Source of the DNA: Vitellaria paradoxa
Lineage: Eukaryota > Streptophyta > Magnoliopsida > Ericales > Sapotaceae
Assembly: GCA_019916065.1 (NCBI GenBank)
Contig: CM034239.1
Span: 49,613,812-49,677,811 of the forward strand
Length of the DNA: 64,000 bases
Direction of reading: 5' to 3'
Positions 33,991 to 47,305 of this stretch are shown here, in pieces (position 1 is the first letter of the stretch; the number at the start of each line of letters is the position of its first letter). Below the pieces are notes generated by a model. It was given only the letters and a program-made list of their open reading frames with translations, was not told where the DNA came from and did not search any database. The translations under genes and the position numbers were made by a program.

Positions 33991-35025
33991 ATAGTTTATT
34001 TTATTTTTATTTATTTATTATTTATTATTATTATTATTATTTTTTGCTGCAAGAGTTGATTAACTAGAATTGGAATATAGATCATTTGGGGGTCGGCACT
34101 TCTCATTTCTTGCAGCGAACTTGTTGAAAATTTTAGAACCAGAAGAGCCAGAGTAATTTTTAGGTAAGAAATCTCAACCGAGACTCACGCAGGGACCTCT
34201 ACTCCTTGTAATAAAGGTCATTCTTTTGATCCGCACCCTAACTATGAAATAAAATAAAATATAATAAAAATTACTAACATGTCAAACCCGATGTTTCCGT
34301 TCGAGAATTCGAGCAACTAAGCCACGTCTTTTTCTCATTAATCAAAACAGGCCCCATAAGCCCAATCTTATAACGTCATTATATTAAGGGTGAGTTTGGA
34401 GTGAGATAAAGTGAGATGAATTGAGATAAATTGAAAGTTCGTAATGTGTGCAATGAAAGAAAAAAATTAATGTGATATAAAGTTAACAGAGATTTATAAA
34501 AATTTTTAAAGTTTATTTACAAATCAAACAGGGCCTAATTGATTTTAGTGGGGTCAATCATTGGACCCGACGAAATCTACATCATAGCAGCGACTGTGCT
34601 TCGCACGCCTTTAATCAAAATTAGCAGGGATTCCAAGATTGGGCTACCCTGTAATCCTTAAATAAGATCAATGGCTGATATTCAAAATAACAGAAAATTA
34701 TCAGAAAAAAATTACAGGGGAGTCCAATCCGGAATTCCAGGGATGCAGTGTAAAAATATATTATAGAAATTGAAAAACATGAATGAATTGTTTTGATTTG
34801 GTTGCATTTTAATGAAATACGTTTTTCTATATTTTGCATTAATTTTGTTTTAATTAAATTTTTTTTAACTTTTACTTTTATTTTAAAATTAATTTTAACT
34901 AAATTAAATTAGAATTACTAGATTATCATAAGAAAATCAAAACTATTCATCCATACACTTCGGCTCTTACAGTATATTTTGTATTGCAGCCCTTTGAAAC
35001 CGAATTAATAGTGGTAATTTGTGCT
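33991..35025. other. Gene-free stretch with a MITE-like piece
   Basis: Contains (TTA)n near 34012-34042. The piece at 34387-34535 starts 'agggtgagtttggagtgag' and ends 'aaatcaaacagggcct', resembling the MITE at 3059-3220 in its left end; its right end is too diverged to call. No coding signal. Confidence 0.4.
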
Positions 35026-35030
35026 AAAGT

Positions 35031-37021
35031 TGTCACGCCCCGAACTTAATTGTCCAGGACGGATGACATGAAAATGTGAAAAAAAACTAAATCAAATCAA
35101 ATCAAAATTCAATCCACAACGAATTAAAATCATTGATATCTCCAAAATCATTACTCATTCCCACACAAAATTATATTTGAATACATCATCATCAATTAAA
35201 TAATAATACAATTCACTTTAACACCATTCCCAATAACCGCATCTAAGGTCTGCACAGTTAGAATAAAAACTATAATCTTGTTTATATTTCCCAAAATCAG
35301 TTAGAATAAAAACTATAATCTTGTTTATATTTCCCAAAATCATAATATCATATATATAGGTATCATACCTATATTCTGGGTCGCACAATTCATAATACTA
35401 ATAATTTAACTCTTCATTTAAAAGAACAAATACAATTATCATTATCTATAGTTAAGACTGGACTTAGGCCACTCTAAGCTAAGTTGCCTACATATCCCAC
35501 TTCAAGAATCAAGTTATCATAGTTCCTAATTTATATCTTTTGTTTCATAACCAAACTCATGATCAACCGAATAAACCATACATCTCATCAATCAATGTCA
35601 CAACCACATTATATCCACGTCTAAATATAAAAGAATATAAATGCAATTTCATGCAATAGGATGTGATGAAATAGAATGTCAATATACACTCTACTCTTCA
35701 TTTACCCCCCAAACTTATCCTGGGATGGGCAACACTTAACAAAACACGCGGGGTCACCAACCAAACCGTTTAACTCTTACGATAAACGATAATCTCAATA
35801 TATAATTACAGGTGGTGAACTGTTATACCCCCGATGTAACCCTCGGTATAAGACTCAGGAGAACTGTATTACACCCTCTGTCCCTTCTGCTAGGGAACCG
35901 TATTACACTCATAGTTAAACATTTGCTTAACTCAAGCAGGATATAATCACAAGTGAGGAACCATGTTACACCCCTATTCGTGTAAGACTCAGAGGAACCA
36001 TGTTACACCCTCTAGCCCTTCTATTAGGGAACCGTGTTACACACCTCATCAAACATCTACTTAACTCAAGCAGAGTCCGGCTGCACTACGAAGAATTAAC
36101 GTCCTAACTCCAATTAACTAAGTTCTAGTCATATATATCGACTAAGGGATCATTTGGCGTTTTAAAAATCTCATTTTATTATTTTTCTCAAAATCATGGA
36201 TCCCATCTATATATATGACATGTGCCTCAACATGTCAAAAATCAACGTGGTACTCTCGACCAATCGAGAATCATAACATCAAACCGAATGATGCAACCCT
36301 AGCACCATGTATATGATATGCTCAATCATGCAAATCAATATAATCTCAATATAAGAATGCATTTCTATTAGGATTGATGATGATTTGTAATTCATTTAAT
36401 ATTTTCAAATCAACCATGAATCAGTTTAGGCACAAAACAAGAGTTTTAAAATTAAAATTTTACATTTTTGGACATTCTGGCTAACACCGTCCTGATGCCA
36501 GGTTTGCGATCTAGGCGCCAACACTAAACGGCAGCATCCGGCCTTACCACCAAACGTCGTTCGGACGCCAATGCCCAGAACCCGATTTCTAGATTCATTG
36601 AACTCCAAAACAACCCCACATCACTCATCCAAACCACAAACTCAACAATCAATCCTATATAAATATTTAAACATCTTAATAACGTATTTCTACCACATTT
36701 GATTCAACAATAACTCAATATATATGCAAAATCTCAACATATAGATGCATATATATACACACATTCATATATACACACATATAGATACAAATCCTCTAAA
36801 TCTCAACAATAATCAACGATTAACATATCAAATATTCCTAACAAAAAGAAAGAAAGAAATGAAAAAAAAGACTGGATTTTTGGCTCAGATGTCCAACCCA
36901 ATACCACTTTGAGTCAAATCCGGCCTAAGAAAAAATAAAATAAATGACCCTATCTCAGTTTAAATATTTTATTAGCCAAAAATAACACATAAATGGCCAA
37001 AATTAGATACCGAGTATTACA
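35031..37021 (-). repeat. Ty3-gypsy 3' LTR (left)
   Basis: 1991 bp. It contains several copies of an 'aaccgtgttacaccc' word (35815-36040) arranged in a ~140 bp repeat, also found in the other LTR, and a 43 bp tandem duplication (35255 and 35298) absent from the other LTR. Confidence 0.88.
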
Positions 37022-37040
37022 TTCTTCCCCCTTATAAAAA
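37022..37040 (-). other. Polypurine tract of the Ty3-gypsy element
   Basis: On the minus strand AAGGGGGAAGAA lies directly before the TGTAATAC start of the left LTR. Confidence 0.75.
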
Positions 37041-37079
37041 TTTCGTCCTTGAAATTTACATAACATATATTTATCCGAA

Positions 37080-37470
37080 AACAAGGATAGGTACTTCAAC
37101 TACATCACTGATTCACGCTCCTAAGTGGATTCCTCAACTCCATAATGTCACCACAACACACAAACCAAGAGAATAGTCTTGCCACACAAAACCTGCTCAT
37201 GCTTGTCCTCAATCCAAACTAACAAACTCTCAAAAGTCACATCCTCCTCAATATTCAATTCCTCCCAAATAATCACAAAAGAATGGTCCGATACATACTT
37301 CCAAAGCATTGATTTGTGAAACAGATTATGAACTTAAACTGTAAAGAAAGCACTAGCCTATACGCCACCTCACCAATTCTCCTAATAATCTCAAATGGCC
37401 CTATAATTCTCGGTGAAAACTTCCCATATTTCTCCAAATCGAATAATACATGGTCTTAGAAAACTTTCAA
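37080..37470 (-). pseudogene. Ty3-gypsy pol: integrase C-terminal / chromodomain remains
   Basis: On the minus strand two frames give KYGKFSPRIIGPFEIIRR (about 37437-37384) with IGEVAYRL, then, after a frame change, VHNLFHKSMLWKY (about 37331-37293) and EEDVTFESLLVWIEDKH. These are the 'GPFxIxxRIGxVAYRL ... VHxVFHxSxLRKY' parts that end the integrase of plant chromoviruses, followed by a chromodomain-like end. Stops and at least one frameshift are present. A Tekay/Del-type chromovirus is the best guess. Confidence 0.8.
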
Positions 37471-40400
37471 AGACACAAAATCTTCCACTTGACCTTTCAA
37501 TCAACTTTGTTTATCAACATAACCTTCATGTTTACTTTGAGTTGTCTAAATCTATATTAGGTCACTTGAGTCTTTATTGATACTTATCTTACAAAATAAA
37601 GTCCAACCATTGTCACAGTTTCTGTGAGCTCAGGCTAACAAAATTAGCAACAGGATACCCTACAACTGAATAATCACCTGAATATAGGGTAGGCACTGCT
37701 CATCAATAGAATCTTTATTTCCAAAAGAAGAAAATGAACCTACTCAATCGGTGCACAATCATCCAAATAATTTTACGCCTCTTATGAGTCCCTGGCAAAC
37801 TCGTTACAACTCTTAACGACATAAGTCTCACTTTTATTGTGCCACAAGCAATGATTGCTGACTGCGTGTAAATATTACAGTTATATTCCAAACCTCCAAG
37901 TGCAAGGGTGTGCGGTGTAGTTTTAACTCAATGAGTTCGAGGTCGAATCCATAGGGAACCTAAAGTTTTAGTTTCTAGGTTTTAAAAGTTTCTAATCCTA
38001 GGTTCAAGAATTGGCTTAAACAAAATAAATAACACAATTTAGATGCTATTCTTAAGGTTCGTTCCAACAAATAAAGATAACAGAAATTAATGCTAGACTT
38101 GTTCAAAGAAAAAACAACTACGACGAATTTTAGAAGTGACTACAATGAATAAAACAAACCCGTGATTCAACATTCAAGGTCAGGTGGAATGGAATTGAAT
38201 AATATCAGTGCTTTAATTACCAATTAAAATTTCTCGTCAAATGGAAAAGTTAATTGGAAAATATCTTCATCAAAACTCTTAAAAATTCCACAACACACAA
38301 TTTCATATTCACATCTAATGGATTATGAAATCGGAAAGATTTTCTTAAATTTTCACTTGTGGGTTCAAACCTAGTTTCTTTGTTTCAAGATTTTTCAAGA
38401 AAGTTAAAGATCCAAAAACTTTTATTAGTGATTACCGAAATATAATCAAAACCCTTTGTTTTCGAATGTTCTTTAAATGAAAAATCAGATTTGAACAAAC
38501 TAATGTAGATGTTTATGCTTTTGCGTATTCAACTACGAAACCCTAGCACATTATATGATTCAACCATTCCACCATCCCCATGAACATTAAATCAAGGAAA
38601 GAAATCTACGCTAGCATGCTATTGAATTCCATAACCATATATCAATAAAGAAACAAGAAGATCAAATGAAAATAAATCTGAAAACTTTTATTAATCTAAG
38701 CAAACAAAGTACCGTACTTCGAAGAATTGAAAGTGTGATGAACAATCACCAAAATAGAAACAAAGCCAATGAATGCTCCGCAAATCTTGAAAAACATTCT
38801 TCAAAATAAATGAAAAACACTCTCTAAACCCTAGAACACTCTCAAAAAGATCAGGAAGAAGTCCTCTCATACAGCCATACATGGGGAATTTATAACCCAT
38901 GCATGAAACCCTAAAAAATGAAACTAAAAACAGGTGTCGTAGGTTCTCGGTGGTGCGGACCACCAAAAAGGGTTTTCGAACCACAATGTGCTTGTTCCTT
39001 TACTTACTGTTGCTCTGCGTTCTGTGGTCCTAAACCGGTCGGGACCACAACTCCAAGTAAGTGCACCGCGAGCTAATCCTTATCGTATTCTTCATCTTTG
39101 GTACTCCTAATCGCACTTATTGCATCATTCTTCTTACATTTAAGAAAATAAACCGAATTAGTGAAAAATTTAACAAAACACATGAATAAACCAAGAAAAC
39201 GAATGACTTTATGTTAAAATAGCGGACTTATAATTACATTTTTCAAGTGCAATCACACCCCCCAACTAGAGCATTGCTAGTCCCTAGCAATGGTTTTATT
39301 TAAAATAACCTAAACTATATCATATTTCTCTTTTCATTGGAAACACGGTTGCACTTAGCATGTGCAACAAGCCTTTTAAACCCCTATGTTTTCCCTAGTG
39401 GACGAGTGAAGTCTCATAAGGGTTTGCAGTGAATCTACGCAAAAAATTCCTAAACTAGTTCAAGGGATGGTAACAACTACTTCAATAATTCATGCTTTAA
39501 CTTCAAACATGAAATAAATGACCAAAGTCCAAAAATTTTTTGCATAAATTCTCTTAATGTATATGAGACTATCCTACTATTTTGACCATGCAATTTCTAG
39601 AATGTTAGTTCATATTATTCACTCAACATGACTATCCCGCATGCTCAAAAACAGTGGCTTTGACTTCAAACCTCACCCGATTGTTCACTCTCAAACAAAA
39701 ATTCACTCAATAAGGGTAACTCTCATGGTTCATGCAAGAATGCAGAGTCAAATAATACAATGAACCTTAATCAAAAAGTGATATCAAGAATAACAGTGCA
39801 AAGTGTCACATAGCTTCATGGATGGAATGTATTAATGCATACACGAAAATACCACAATCTCTCACATGAAATGGGTCGATGTTCTTAAAAATGCCTTTTT
39901 GCTAGAGTCCGTTAGTTCTTTACTAGGTTGTAACAGGGCCTGGGGGTAGTGGCTAAACAAACAATAGATATGGAAGTTCAAATTACATGCCACCAGATTA
40001 TCGTACTCATGTGTCTAAGTACCCCCCCCAACTTTCTCCTTTCTACACCTTGAATACCAACATTGAAGTTTTTTTTTTTTCTTTCTTTTCATATGGGGAA
40101 AACTCGAAGTTATTGATTCTCATAAACTATGTCCCCACTCACATGTATAAATTATATATATATATATATATATATTTAGCTCCCAATCTTACCCTTATAC
40201 ACCTTAGCACAAACTGCATAAACATCCCATGGCATGCAAGGGTTGGCTCACCTAAATATCTAAGGTTTACAGGGTTAAAATTATAGCTCCAAAAATTCTG
40301 TTCATTATGTTACTCTAAAGGCTTCAACTTGGTTCCAAGGGCAATGAATTCAAAGAAAAGGGTCAAAGGCTTTCAAACGTCAGAAAGATGGCTTAACATC

Positions 40401-42865
40401 ACTCCCTAGGCTACCAACATTTTTTCAGAATCACTAATCCATTCATGCAATTGAAAAGTAGCCTCTTGTTGCATTTAATACCAAAGCAAAGCGATGTGAT
40501 AAAGCTATATAAAAAAATGTGAGATGTAAAGAAAATAGTATAAAGGGTATTATGCTTAACACTCTCAAAAATAACGGTACAAGCTCAAAATCTCACAAAA
40601 GAATGGTTTCTAAGTCTCCACCTGTGTCTTGGCATACGTGACAGACTATGTTTCATGAACTATATTCCCTAGCATACTTTCACTACCTTGGTCTCAAGTG
40701 AAAATCCTACCATACATTTGAAAATTTTATACTCAATTTCAAATTTGGTTACTTATTCACAATTAAAATCTACACATTCCTTATTTCCATGACTACTACC
40801 ATCCTTAAACTAGTTGTTCACCCCCACATTAGTCACTATATAAAAAAATGTTTTTACCATGCAATCATGCCCCCCCAGCTAAAATCACACATTGTCCCCA
40901 ATATGTGTTGTGTAAACATAAGTGTTACATGGAAAGGTAAATAGTGATACATGTGTAAACATGAATGATTAACCTAAGTGACCAATGAGATGGAGTTAGT
41001 AATAATACGAAAAGAAAATAAATTAAAATAAAATACTAGAACAGAAAATAAATAAAAGGTTAACTATTACCTCATGCCGTCGTCAAGGAAAATGAGTGCA
41101 TCATGAAAAACAGTAAAGACCTGGCTTGAGAACTCTATAGACTGAGGAGATATGTTAACATCTGTAATTGACTCACTCTCCTCATATTCACTATTCTCAT
41201 CAGGTACATCTTCTATGGGTGGCATATCTTCATAGTCAGACAAGTCCCTAGATGATGTGTTGGAAAGGTGGTCAAAGGTAGTAGGTGGGGCATCTGGCCA
41301 CTCAAGAGCTATTACAATTTCCGCCCATTCCATCCTAACATTTATTTCTAAGTCCACTTCATCCCACTAGGCAGCCTCAAACAATTGATGGGGTGCTAAA
41401 GTTAAAAATGGGGTAACATATTTAGGTAAGGGCACCAAATTTCCTTCTATAAAGAATTCGTCAAGCCATTCACCTAAACTACCCGCAGAACTCTAAGAAT
41501 CACTATCCTCCTTACTACTAACCAACAAAACATCCCACTTATGCTTGTGACCCCTGACACTACGCACATTATCATCTTGGTTATATTAACCAACTAGCAC
41601 TTCAGCCTATTAAAATATCCTTGCAAGTTTTACTTTAAACAATTTAAATTTTTTCTGAATTAAATGAGTCAGTGGACCCTCCAACTGAACTGAGAGGAAT
41701 CCCAAATAGAACTGTCATAACAACTTCTCCGATTCACAAATCCCTGGCTATCAATCACCAACTTCACCTATGCTTAACTAACATAACTAAAATCTTTGAA
41801 AATTTTATCATAAAATTTTAATGAAAAACTTCCTAATCCCAAACTTTCATCTTAGATAATCAAAATTCAACTTACTCTCCTTAACACTAGATAACCAAAC
41901 AAATGTCCAAATCTCAGCAACTAATGCTCATCTTTGATTATTACCGAGTTTAACAATCTTTTTTTTTTTTTTGGTTGGTAAATAGAATTTAACAATCTTG
42001 TCTACACAAGATCCCAAGTTTTCATCACTCCATATAACCAAAAATTTCTGATATCTTCACGACAAAATACTATATCAACAATTTATTCAATTAAATTCTT
42101 AACTTTCTCAACATAACTGGTGCCACAATTTATGGCACAATAGAAATAAAAGAAATACTTGGTATAAAATTTAGGAAAACAATAATTTTCCTTTTAGAAT
42201 ATAACCCCCACTGCTTCTTAAGAAACACTTTCACAACTTATACATTCGTCTCAAAAATAATAGTGAAACTCTTTCAACACACTTTATATCAAATAATAGA
42301 AAGAACAGCGTTGCTCTAACCTCAACCTAAGTTTGGACTATGGAATCCTTAAGTAAACCAGTTGTCACTAATTCATAGTAATAACTAATCATTACCTAGT
42401 AAGTGGAGAACCTATCCATTCTCACATTTTTATCAACTCCACTTAACATTGCAACTCTAATATCATTTCACTACTATTCTCCTTTAATAGTGGAATATAT
42501 TCTTAATAAACCAAGAGTTACTAATTTAGGCTCTTCAAGCCTCCCGAATTTCGAATTCAAAATCCTCATCGTTCTCTTAATCTTTTCTAATTATTAATCA
42601 AGATATTAGGACCATTATCAGAAAACTTTTTAAATTTTACAACTAGGTCCATCAAATCATTATCAATTGCCCAAATCAGTTACTCACTGATAGGGTTATG
42701 GTATTAGCAACAATCCCGGTCTCAATTACTTCCACAACCAACCATAATATAGAATACCACGATCATAAACTCTAAACCAACAAAACAAACTCTTAGAAAT
42801 TAGTAAGACACAACAGAAACATGCAAGGCTCATTACCCAAGGCCCAAAGTGTTCACAACCTAGTA
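37471..42865. other. Degraded interior of the Ty3-gypsy element with a probable nested insert
   Basis: I could not recognise RT, protease or gag. Between about 37860 and 41400 the wording changes ('ttcgaggtcgaatccataggg' at 37938, 'gagcattgctagtccctagc' at 39270), which is in the style of another LTR-type element; its borders were not found. Small oddities: C runs at 39260-39266 and 40021-40029, and a (TA)n run at 40153-40175. The rest (41400-42860) is decayed DNA with no readable domain. Confidence 0.4.
41067..41330 (-). CDS. Acidic 88-residue ORF of unknown function inside the nested repeat
   Basis: An open frame from ATG (about 41328-41330) to the stop at 41067. It is strongly acidic, with a Ser/Asp/Glu-rich middle (SDYEDMPPIEDVPDENSEYE). 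The frame continues upstream of the ATG for nine more codons to a TAG, so it may be the end of a longer, broken frame. It lies in repeat DNA without an expression signal that I can see. I do not recognise the family; it is most likely a remnant of a retroelement protein. Confidence 0.25.
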   Translation of the reverse strand, partial: EWAEIVIALEWPDAPPTTFDHLSNTSSRDLSDYEDMPPIEDVPDENSEYEESESITDVNISPQSIEFSSQVFTVFHDALIFLDDGMR

Positions 42866-42876
42866 CTCTGGTATCA
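42866..42876 (-). other. Primer binding site of the Ty3-gypsy element (decayed)
   Basis: On the minus strand TGATACCAGAG follows the right LTR after three A. It differs at two bases from TGGTATCAGAG, the site for initiator-Met tRNA. Confidence 0.65.
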
Positions 42877-42879
42877 TTT

Positions 42880-45054
42880 TGTCACGCCCCTAACTTGTCC
42901 CGAACTGAATAGGAATGTAAAAAAACCAAATAAAATAAATAAAATCAATCCAAATTTAAATCACAATGAATTATAATCATCCATATCTCTACAAAATCAT
43001 TACTCATTTTCATATAAAATAATATTTGAATACATCACCATCAATTAGATAATAACATAATTTACTTTAACACTATTCCTAATGAGCACATCCAAGGTTT
43101 GCACGATTAGAATAAATACTATAATCATGTTTATATTTCTCAAAATCATAATATCATACATCTAGGTATCAGACCCATGCACTGGGTCGCACAATTCATA
43201 ATACTAATAATTTGACTCTTTATTTAAAAAAACAAATACAATTATTATTATCCATAACTAAGACCGAGCTTAGACTACTTTAGTCTAAGCTGCCAACGTA
43301 TCCTACTTTGGGAATCAAATCTCCATAGTTTCTGATTTATATCTCTTATTTCATAACCAAAGTCATGATCAACCGAATAAACCATACATCTCATCAGTCA
43401 ATGTCACAGCCATAGTATATCAACATCTTAACATAAAGAATATAAATGCAATCCCATGCAGTAGGATATGATGGAATGAAATGTCAATGTATACTCTAGT
43501 CTCTATTTATCCCCAACCTTATCCTGGGATGGGCGACGCTTAGCAAAGCACACGGGGTCACCAACCGCACCATTTAACTCTTATGGCGAACGATAATCTC
43601 AATATATAATCACATGTGAGAAATCGTATTACACCCCATCGGTGTAAAACTCAGAAGAACTGTGTTATACCCCCCTACCCTTCTACTAGGGAACTATGTT
43701 ACACCCCTAGTCAAGCATCTGTTTAACTCAAGTAGGATACAATTATAGGTGAGGAACCGTGTTACACCCCCCACCGGTGTAAAACTCAGGAAAATTGCGT
43801 TACACCCCTTAACCCTTCTACTAAGAAACCGTGTTACACTCCTCGCCAGGTATCTGCTTAGCTCAAGCAAGGTTCAACAACAGTCTGGAAAAAATCTCAT
43901 AACTAACGTGTCAACTTCAATTGACTAACCTCTAGTTATATATATTGACCAGGGATTATCCAGTGTTTTAAAAAAATTATTTTATTATTTTTCTCAAAAT
44001 CATGGATTCCGTTCATATACATGACTCATGCCTTGACACATTAAAATATCAGCGTAGCACTATCGACCAATTGAGAATCATAAGATTAAATTGAATGATG
44101 CAACTCTAGCCCCATGCACATAATATGCTCAATTATGCAAACTAATATAATTTCAATATAAGAATGTATTCCCATTTTACTTGAATAATGATTTACGATT
44201 CATTTAATATTTTAAAATCAACCATGAATGAGTTTGAGCAAAAAAGGGGAGTTTTGAAATCAAAATTTTACATTTTTGGACATTCTACCCAGCGTCATCT
44301 AAACACCAGCATCTAGCCTTACTTCTAAACATCATCCAGACGCCAGTTCCTAGAACCCAATTTCTGGGTTCATTGAAAATAACCCCAAATCACTCATCCG
44401 AGCTACAAACTCAACAATCAATCATTCGTAAATGTTCAAACATCTTAATAACATGTTTTGACCACATTTGATTCAATAATAACTCAATATATATGCAAAA
44501 TCTCAACACATAAATGCATATATATACACAAATCTTCCAAATCTTAATAATAATCAATAAATAATATATTAAAATATTCCCAACAATGTCTAGAACATAA
44601 ATATAAAACCTACCTACCTCAGATTTGAATAAAAGATGAAGAAAAGAGTGAAAATTTTAAAACTCTAAAACTTCTCTCTTCGATTTGTCTCACCTCAAGT
44701 GAAATCACCACGATCCGACATTGCTACAATGATCATGACGTTGGAGATACCAAAGATCCGCTATCCTTTCTTCTTCAAAACACATTTTCTCTCCCCTCTC
44801 TTTCTTATCCCTTTCTTATCCCTTTCTCTCTTTCTTTTCTCTTCTCTTCCCCGAGAGCCATGGGAGAAGAAAAGAAAGAAAAAATGAAAGAAAAGGAAGA
44901 AAAATGTTGGACCTTTGACCCAAATGTCCAAATACCACTTCAAGCCAAATCCGGCCCGGGAAAAAATTAAAATAAATCGACCTCATCTCAGTTTAAATAT
45001 TTTATTGGGCAAAAATAACACATAAATGGCCAAAATTAAATATCGAGTATGACA
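42880..45054 (-). repeat. Ty3-gypsy 5' LTR (right)
   Basis: 2175 bp partner of 35031-37021. The extra length lies partly near its left-strand end, where a CT/GA-rich block (44755-44910) has no counterpart in the other LTR. Confidence 0.88.
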
Positions 45055-45059
45055 AAAGT

Positions 45060-46031
45060 GACATTTTTATATTTACAATTGTGTTTATTTGTATTTAGAT
45101 TTAGTATTTTAAAATTTAATATTTATTAAATGATTTATTTTAAAATTAAACTGAATTGTATCAATTTTAAATTAATATATTTGTCTAGTGTTATATTTAT
45201 ATTTTTTTAAATAAATTTATATTCTACTCATATGGCCGTGCTACTGGCCGCCTAGCACCCCCTCCCCCTTTCACATCACGTATATAATTTTTACATCAAC
45301 TGATATGTTTTATTATATAGATATTGTCTAATATTTTTTTGATCCAAATTAAAATGATTGAATTATTTTGATCCTTTAATCTATTTGTTAGCGATGGGAT
45401 TAATAGCAAGATGACTTCCATTCCTTTCCATGTGATTCAGGCATCATTGCAATGTAACATAACTACGTGACTTTTATGTTAATATCAAGTTGGCAATTCA
45501 ATTAAATAAATAAACTTAAGTTGGCAATTTTAGTAGATATCACAAATAAAACTTGAAAACTTTGACCAGTTTATAATTAACATCTGGGATCCTAAAAATT
45601 AATTTAAAAGAATTGTTATTAACAGTGTTAATCTCTCAAATAAGTTGAGTTGTATCCGAAACCCTCAAAAAACCAAAAAATAAATTATAAAAAAATTATT
45701 TAATAAGCTCCGTTTGGTACTAGCTTTTAAATAAAATTTTTTGACTTTTTGTTAAAAAAAATAAGTGTATTTGGTTAATTAATTACCTTTTCTGAGCTAA
45801 ATAAACTACTTTTTTAGGTCAAAAAAAGCCTAAAAATTCAAAAACAAAAGGTTGAAAATTTAGGCTCATTTTGACAAAACTTATAGTTTTCATTTTTTTT
45901 GTTTTAATTTATTGAAAACTGAGCAAGAAACTCATTTGTAAAATTTGTTTCTAATTTTTAGTTTCTAAAGAAAATAAAAATTATTTTTAAAATTCTAAAA
46001 AATGATCGAAACAAAAACAAAGTACTCTTTA
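45060..46031. other. Gene-free stretch
   Basis: AT-rich. 'aagctccgtttggtac' near 45708 resembles the ends of inverted-repeat elements in this window, but I found no partner end. Confidence 0.4.
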
Positions 46032-46234
46032 AGGACCCATTTAGTAATAAGGTTATTTTTTTTATTTGTGTTTAACTATTTATGTTTTTCTATTTTTTGT
46101 TTTATATTGCACTTTTTGTCTAAAATGAAAAATAAAATTATGTTTAGAAAAGTAATTTTGTTTACGATTATTAATGTTTTATTTTAATAAAATATTTAAT
46201 ACTATTAGTTTTTTAATAAAATATTTAATTCTAT

Positions 46235-47305
46235 CACTAGTGGAAAGAGGGGTACTAGCGACCGCCACAAGCGGTCGCTAAAAGTAAAATAGCGGCCGCT
46301 AAAAGTATTAGCAACGGCTTAGCAACCACGTCAAGCGAGTCGCATTTGGGTTGTCGCTAAAAAGTATTAGGTGGTCGCTAAATTTTTTGCGACCGCGCCT
46401 GCGACCGCTTGAATTAAAAATGTCAGACAATTAGCGACCGCTTCAAATACATAAAAAATTAAAAAAAACAGAAAAAATAAAAAAATAGCAACATACAAAA
46501 ATTTAAAAAAATACATAAAAAAATTATAGCACACAGTAAAAAAAAAATTCAACAGCAACATTTCAACAATTAATATTACATTTCACAATCAACAATTCAA
46601 AAAAAACATTCCAATCAAACAACCAACATCCAACATTAACAGCATATATATGAAACTAACAAATTAATGAGGAAGTAAAATAAAAAAAAACACACAATAA
46701 TATATACATGCATACATAGATGAATCAGCAAACCCTAACCACAAAAACAAAAACAAAAACAAAAAAAATTATTTACATTCATCCAATAATAAACAAAAAA
46801 ATCAGAAAATAAAAAGAATAATTCAAACTAAAAAAAAAAATCAAACCCAATGGTGTGGTAGTGAGGCCTCCAAATAACTCTAATACACAAAAAAAAAAAA
46901 AAAAATTGTTAGTGAGAGAGAGCAAGAGAGAGAGAGAAACAAAGAACAAAAGAAAGCAAAAGAGAGAGAGAGAGAGAGAGAGCTAGAGAGGGAGAACTTA
47001 CCGGTGGTGGCGGCGGCCGGCTATGGCAGCGGTGGCAAAGGGAGGAGGCCAGGGACGAGAGAGGGACAGGGGGGAGAGAGGAGAGAATGCGGGGGAGGGA
47101 GAGGAAAAAGAGATGGGTGTTCTGCCCGATATAATTAGAGTATTAGTGACATTAGTGACCACCATGAGCGGTTGCCCAAATTTTTCCGTCGCCTTTCCTT
47201 TTGCGCACTTGATTAGCGACGCCCAAGCAGTCGCTAATAACGTTATAGCGACTGCCAAAAGCGATCGCCCGAATTTTTTACTCGTCGATTGGCCAATCTC
47301 TAGTA
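46235..47305. mobile_element. CACTA-like non-autonomous element (nested)
   Basis: The left end is CACTAGTGGAAAGAGGGG, followed by subterminal repeats of 'tagcgaccgc' and its reverse 'gcggtcgcta' (46255-46440). The same words occur inside the right end (47145-47280), which finishes CTAGTA, a decayed CTAGTG. This end structure is that of En/Spm (CACTA) elements. I found no clear 3 bp target duplication, and no transposase, so it is a short deletion derivative. A GA-rich block (46909-46990) lies inside; the open frame across 47029-47331 runs through the subterminal repeats and is probably not a gene. Confidence 0.7.
46909..46990. repeat. (GA)n microsatellite
   Basis: Interrupted GAGA runs, the longest at 46964-46982. 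Confidence 0.9.

Larger units (their letters stand above)
35031..45054 (-). mobile_element. Old Ty3-gypsy LTR retrotransposon, minus strand
   Basis: Two related long direct repeats (35031-37021 and 42880-45054) begin TGTCACGCCCC and end in ACA. They are flanked by a perfect 5 bp duplication AAAGT (35026-35030 and 45055-45059). Orientation is minus: a primer site lies just inside the right LTR, and a purine tract plus integrase C-terminal coding remains lie just inside the left LTR. The LTRs differ at many positions and by about 180 bp in length, so the element is old. Of 5.9 kb internal DNA only the end of pol is recognisable, and a second element is probably nested inside. Confidence 0.9.

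Noticed and set aside
35817..36080. CRISPR-like spaced repeats ('accgtgttacaccc')
   Set aside because: The words are unevenly spaced, diverged, and part of an LTR in a plant genome.
35031..45054. Plus-strand orientation for the gypsy element
   Set aside because: The primer site and purine tract fit only the minus strand, as does the integrase remnant.
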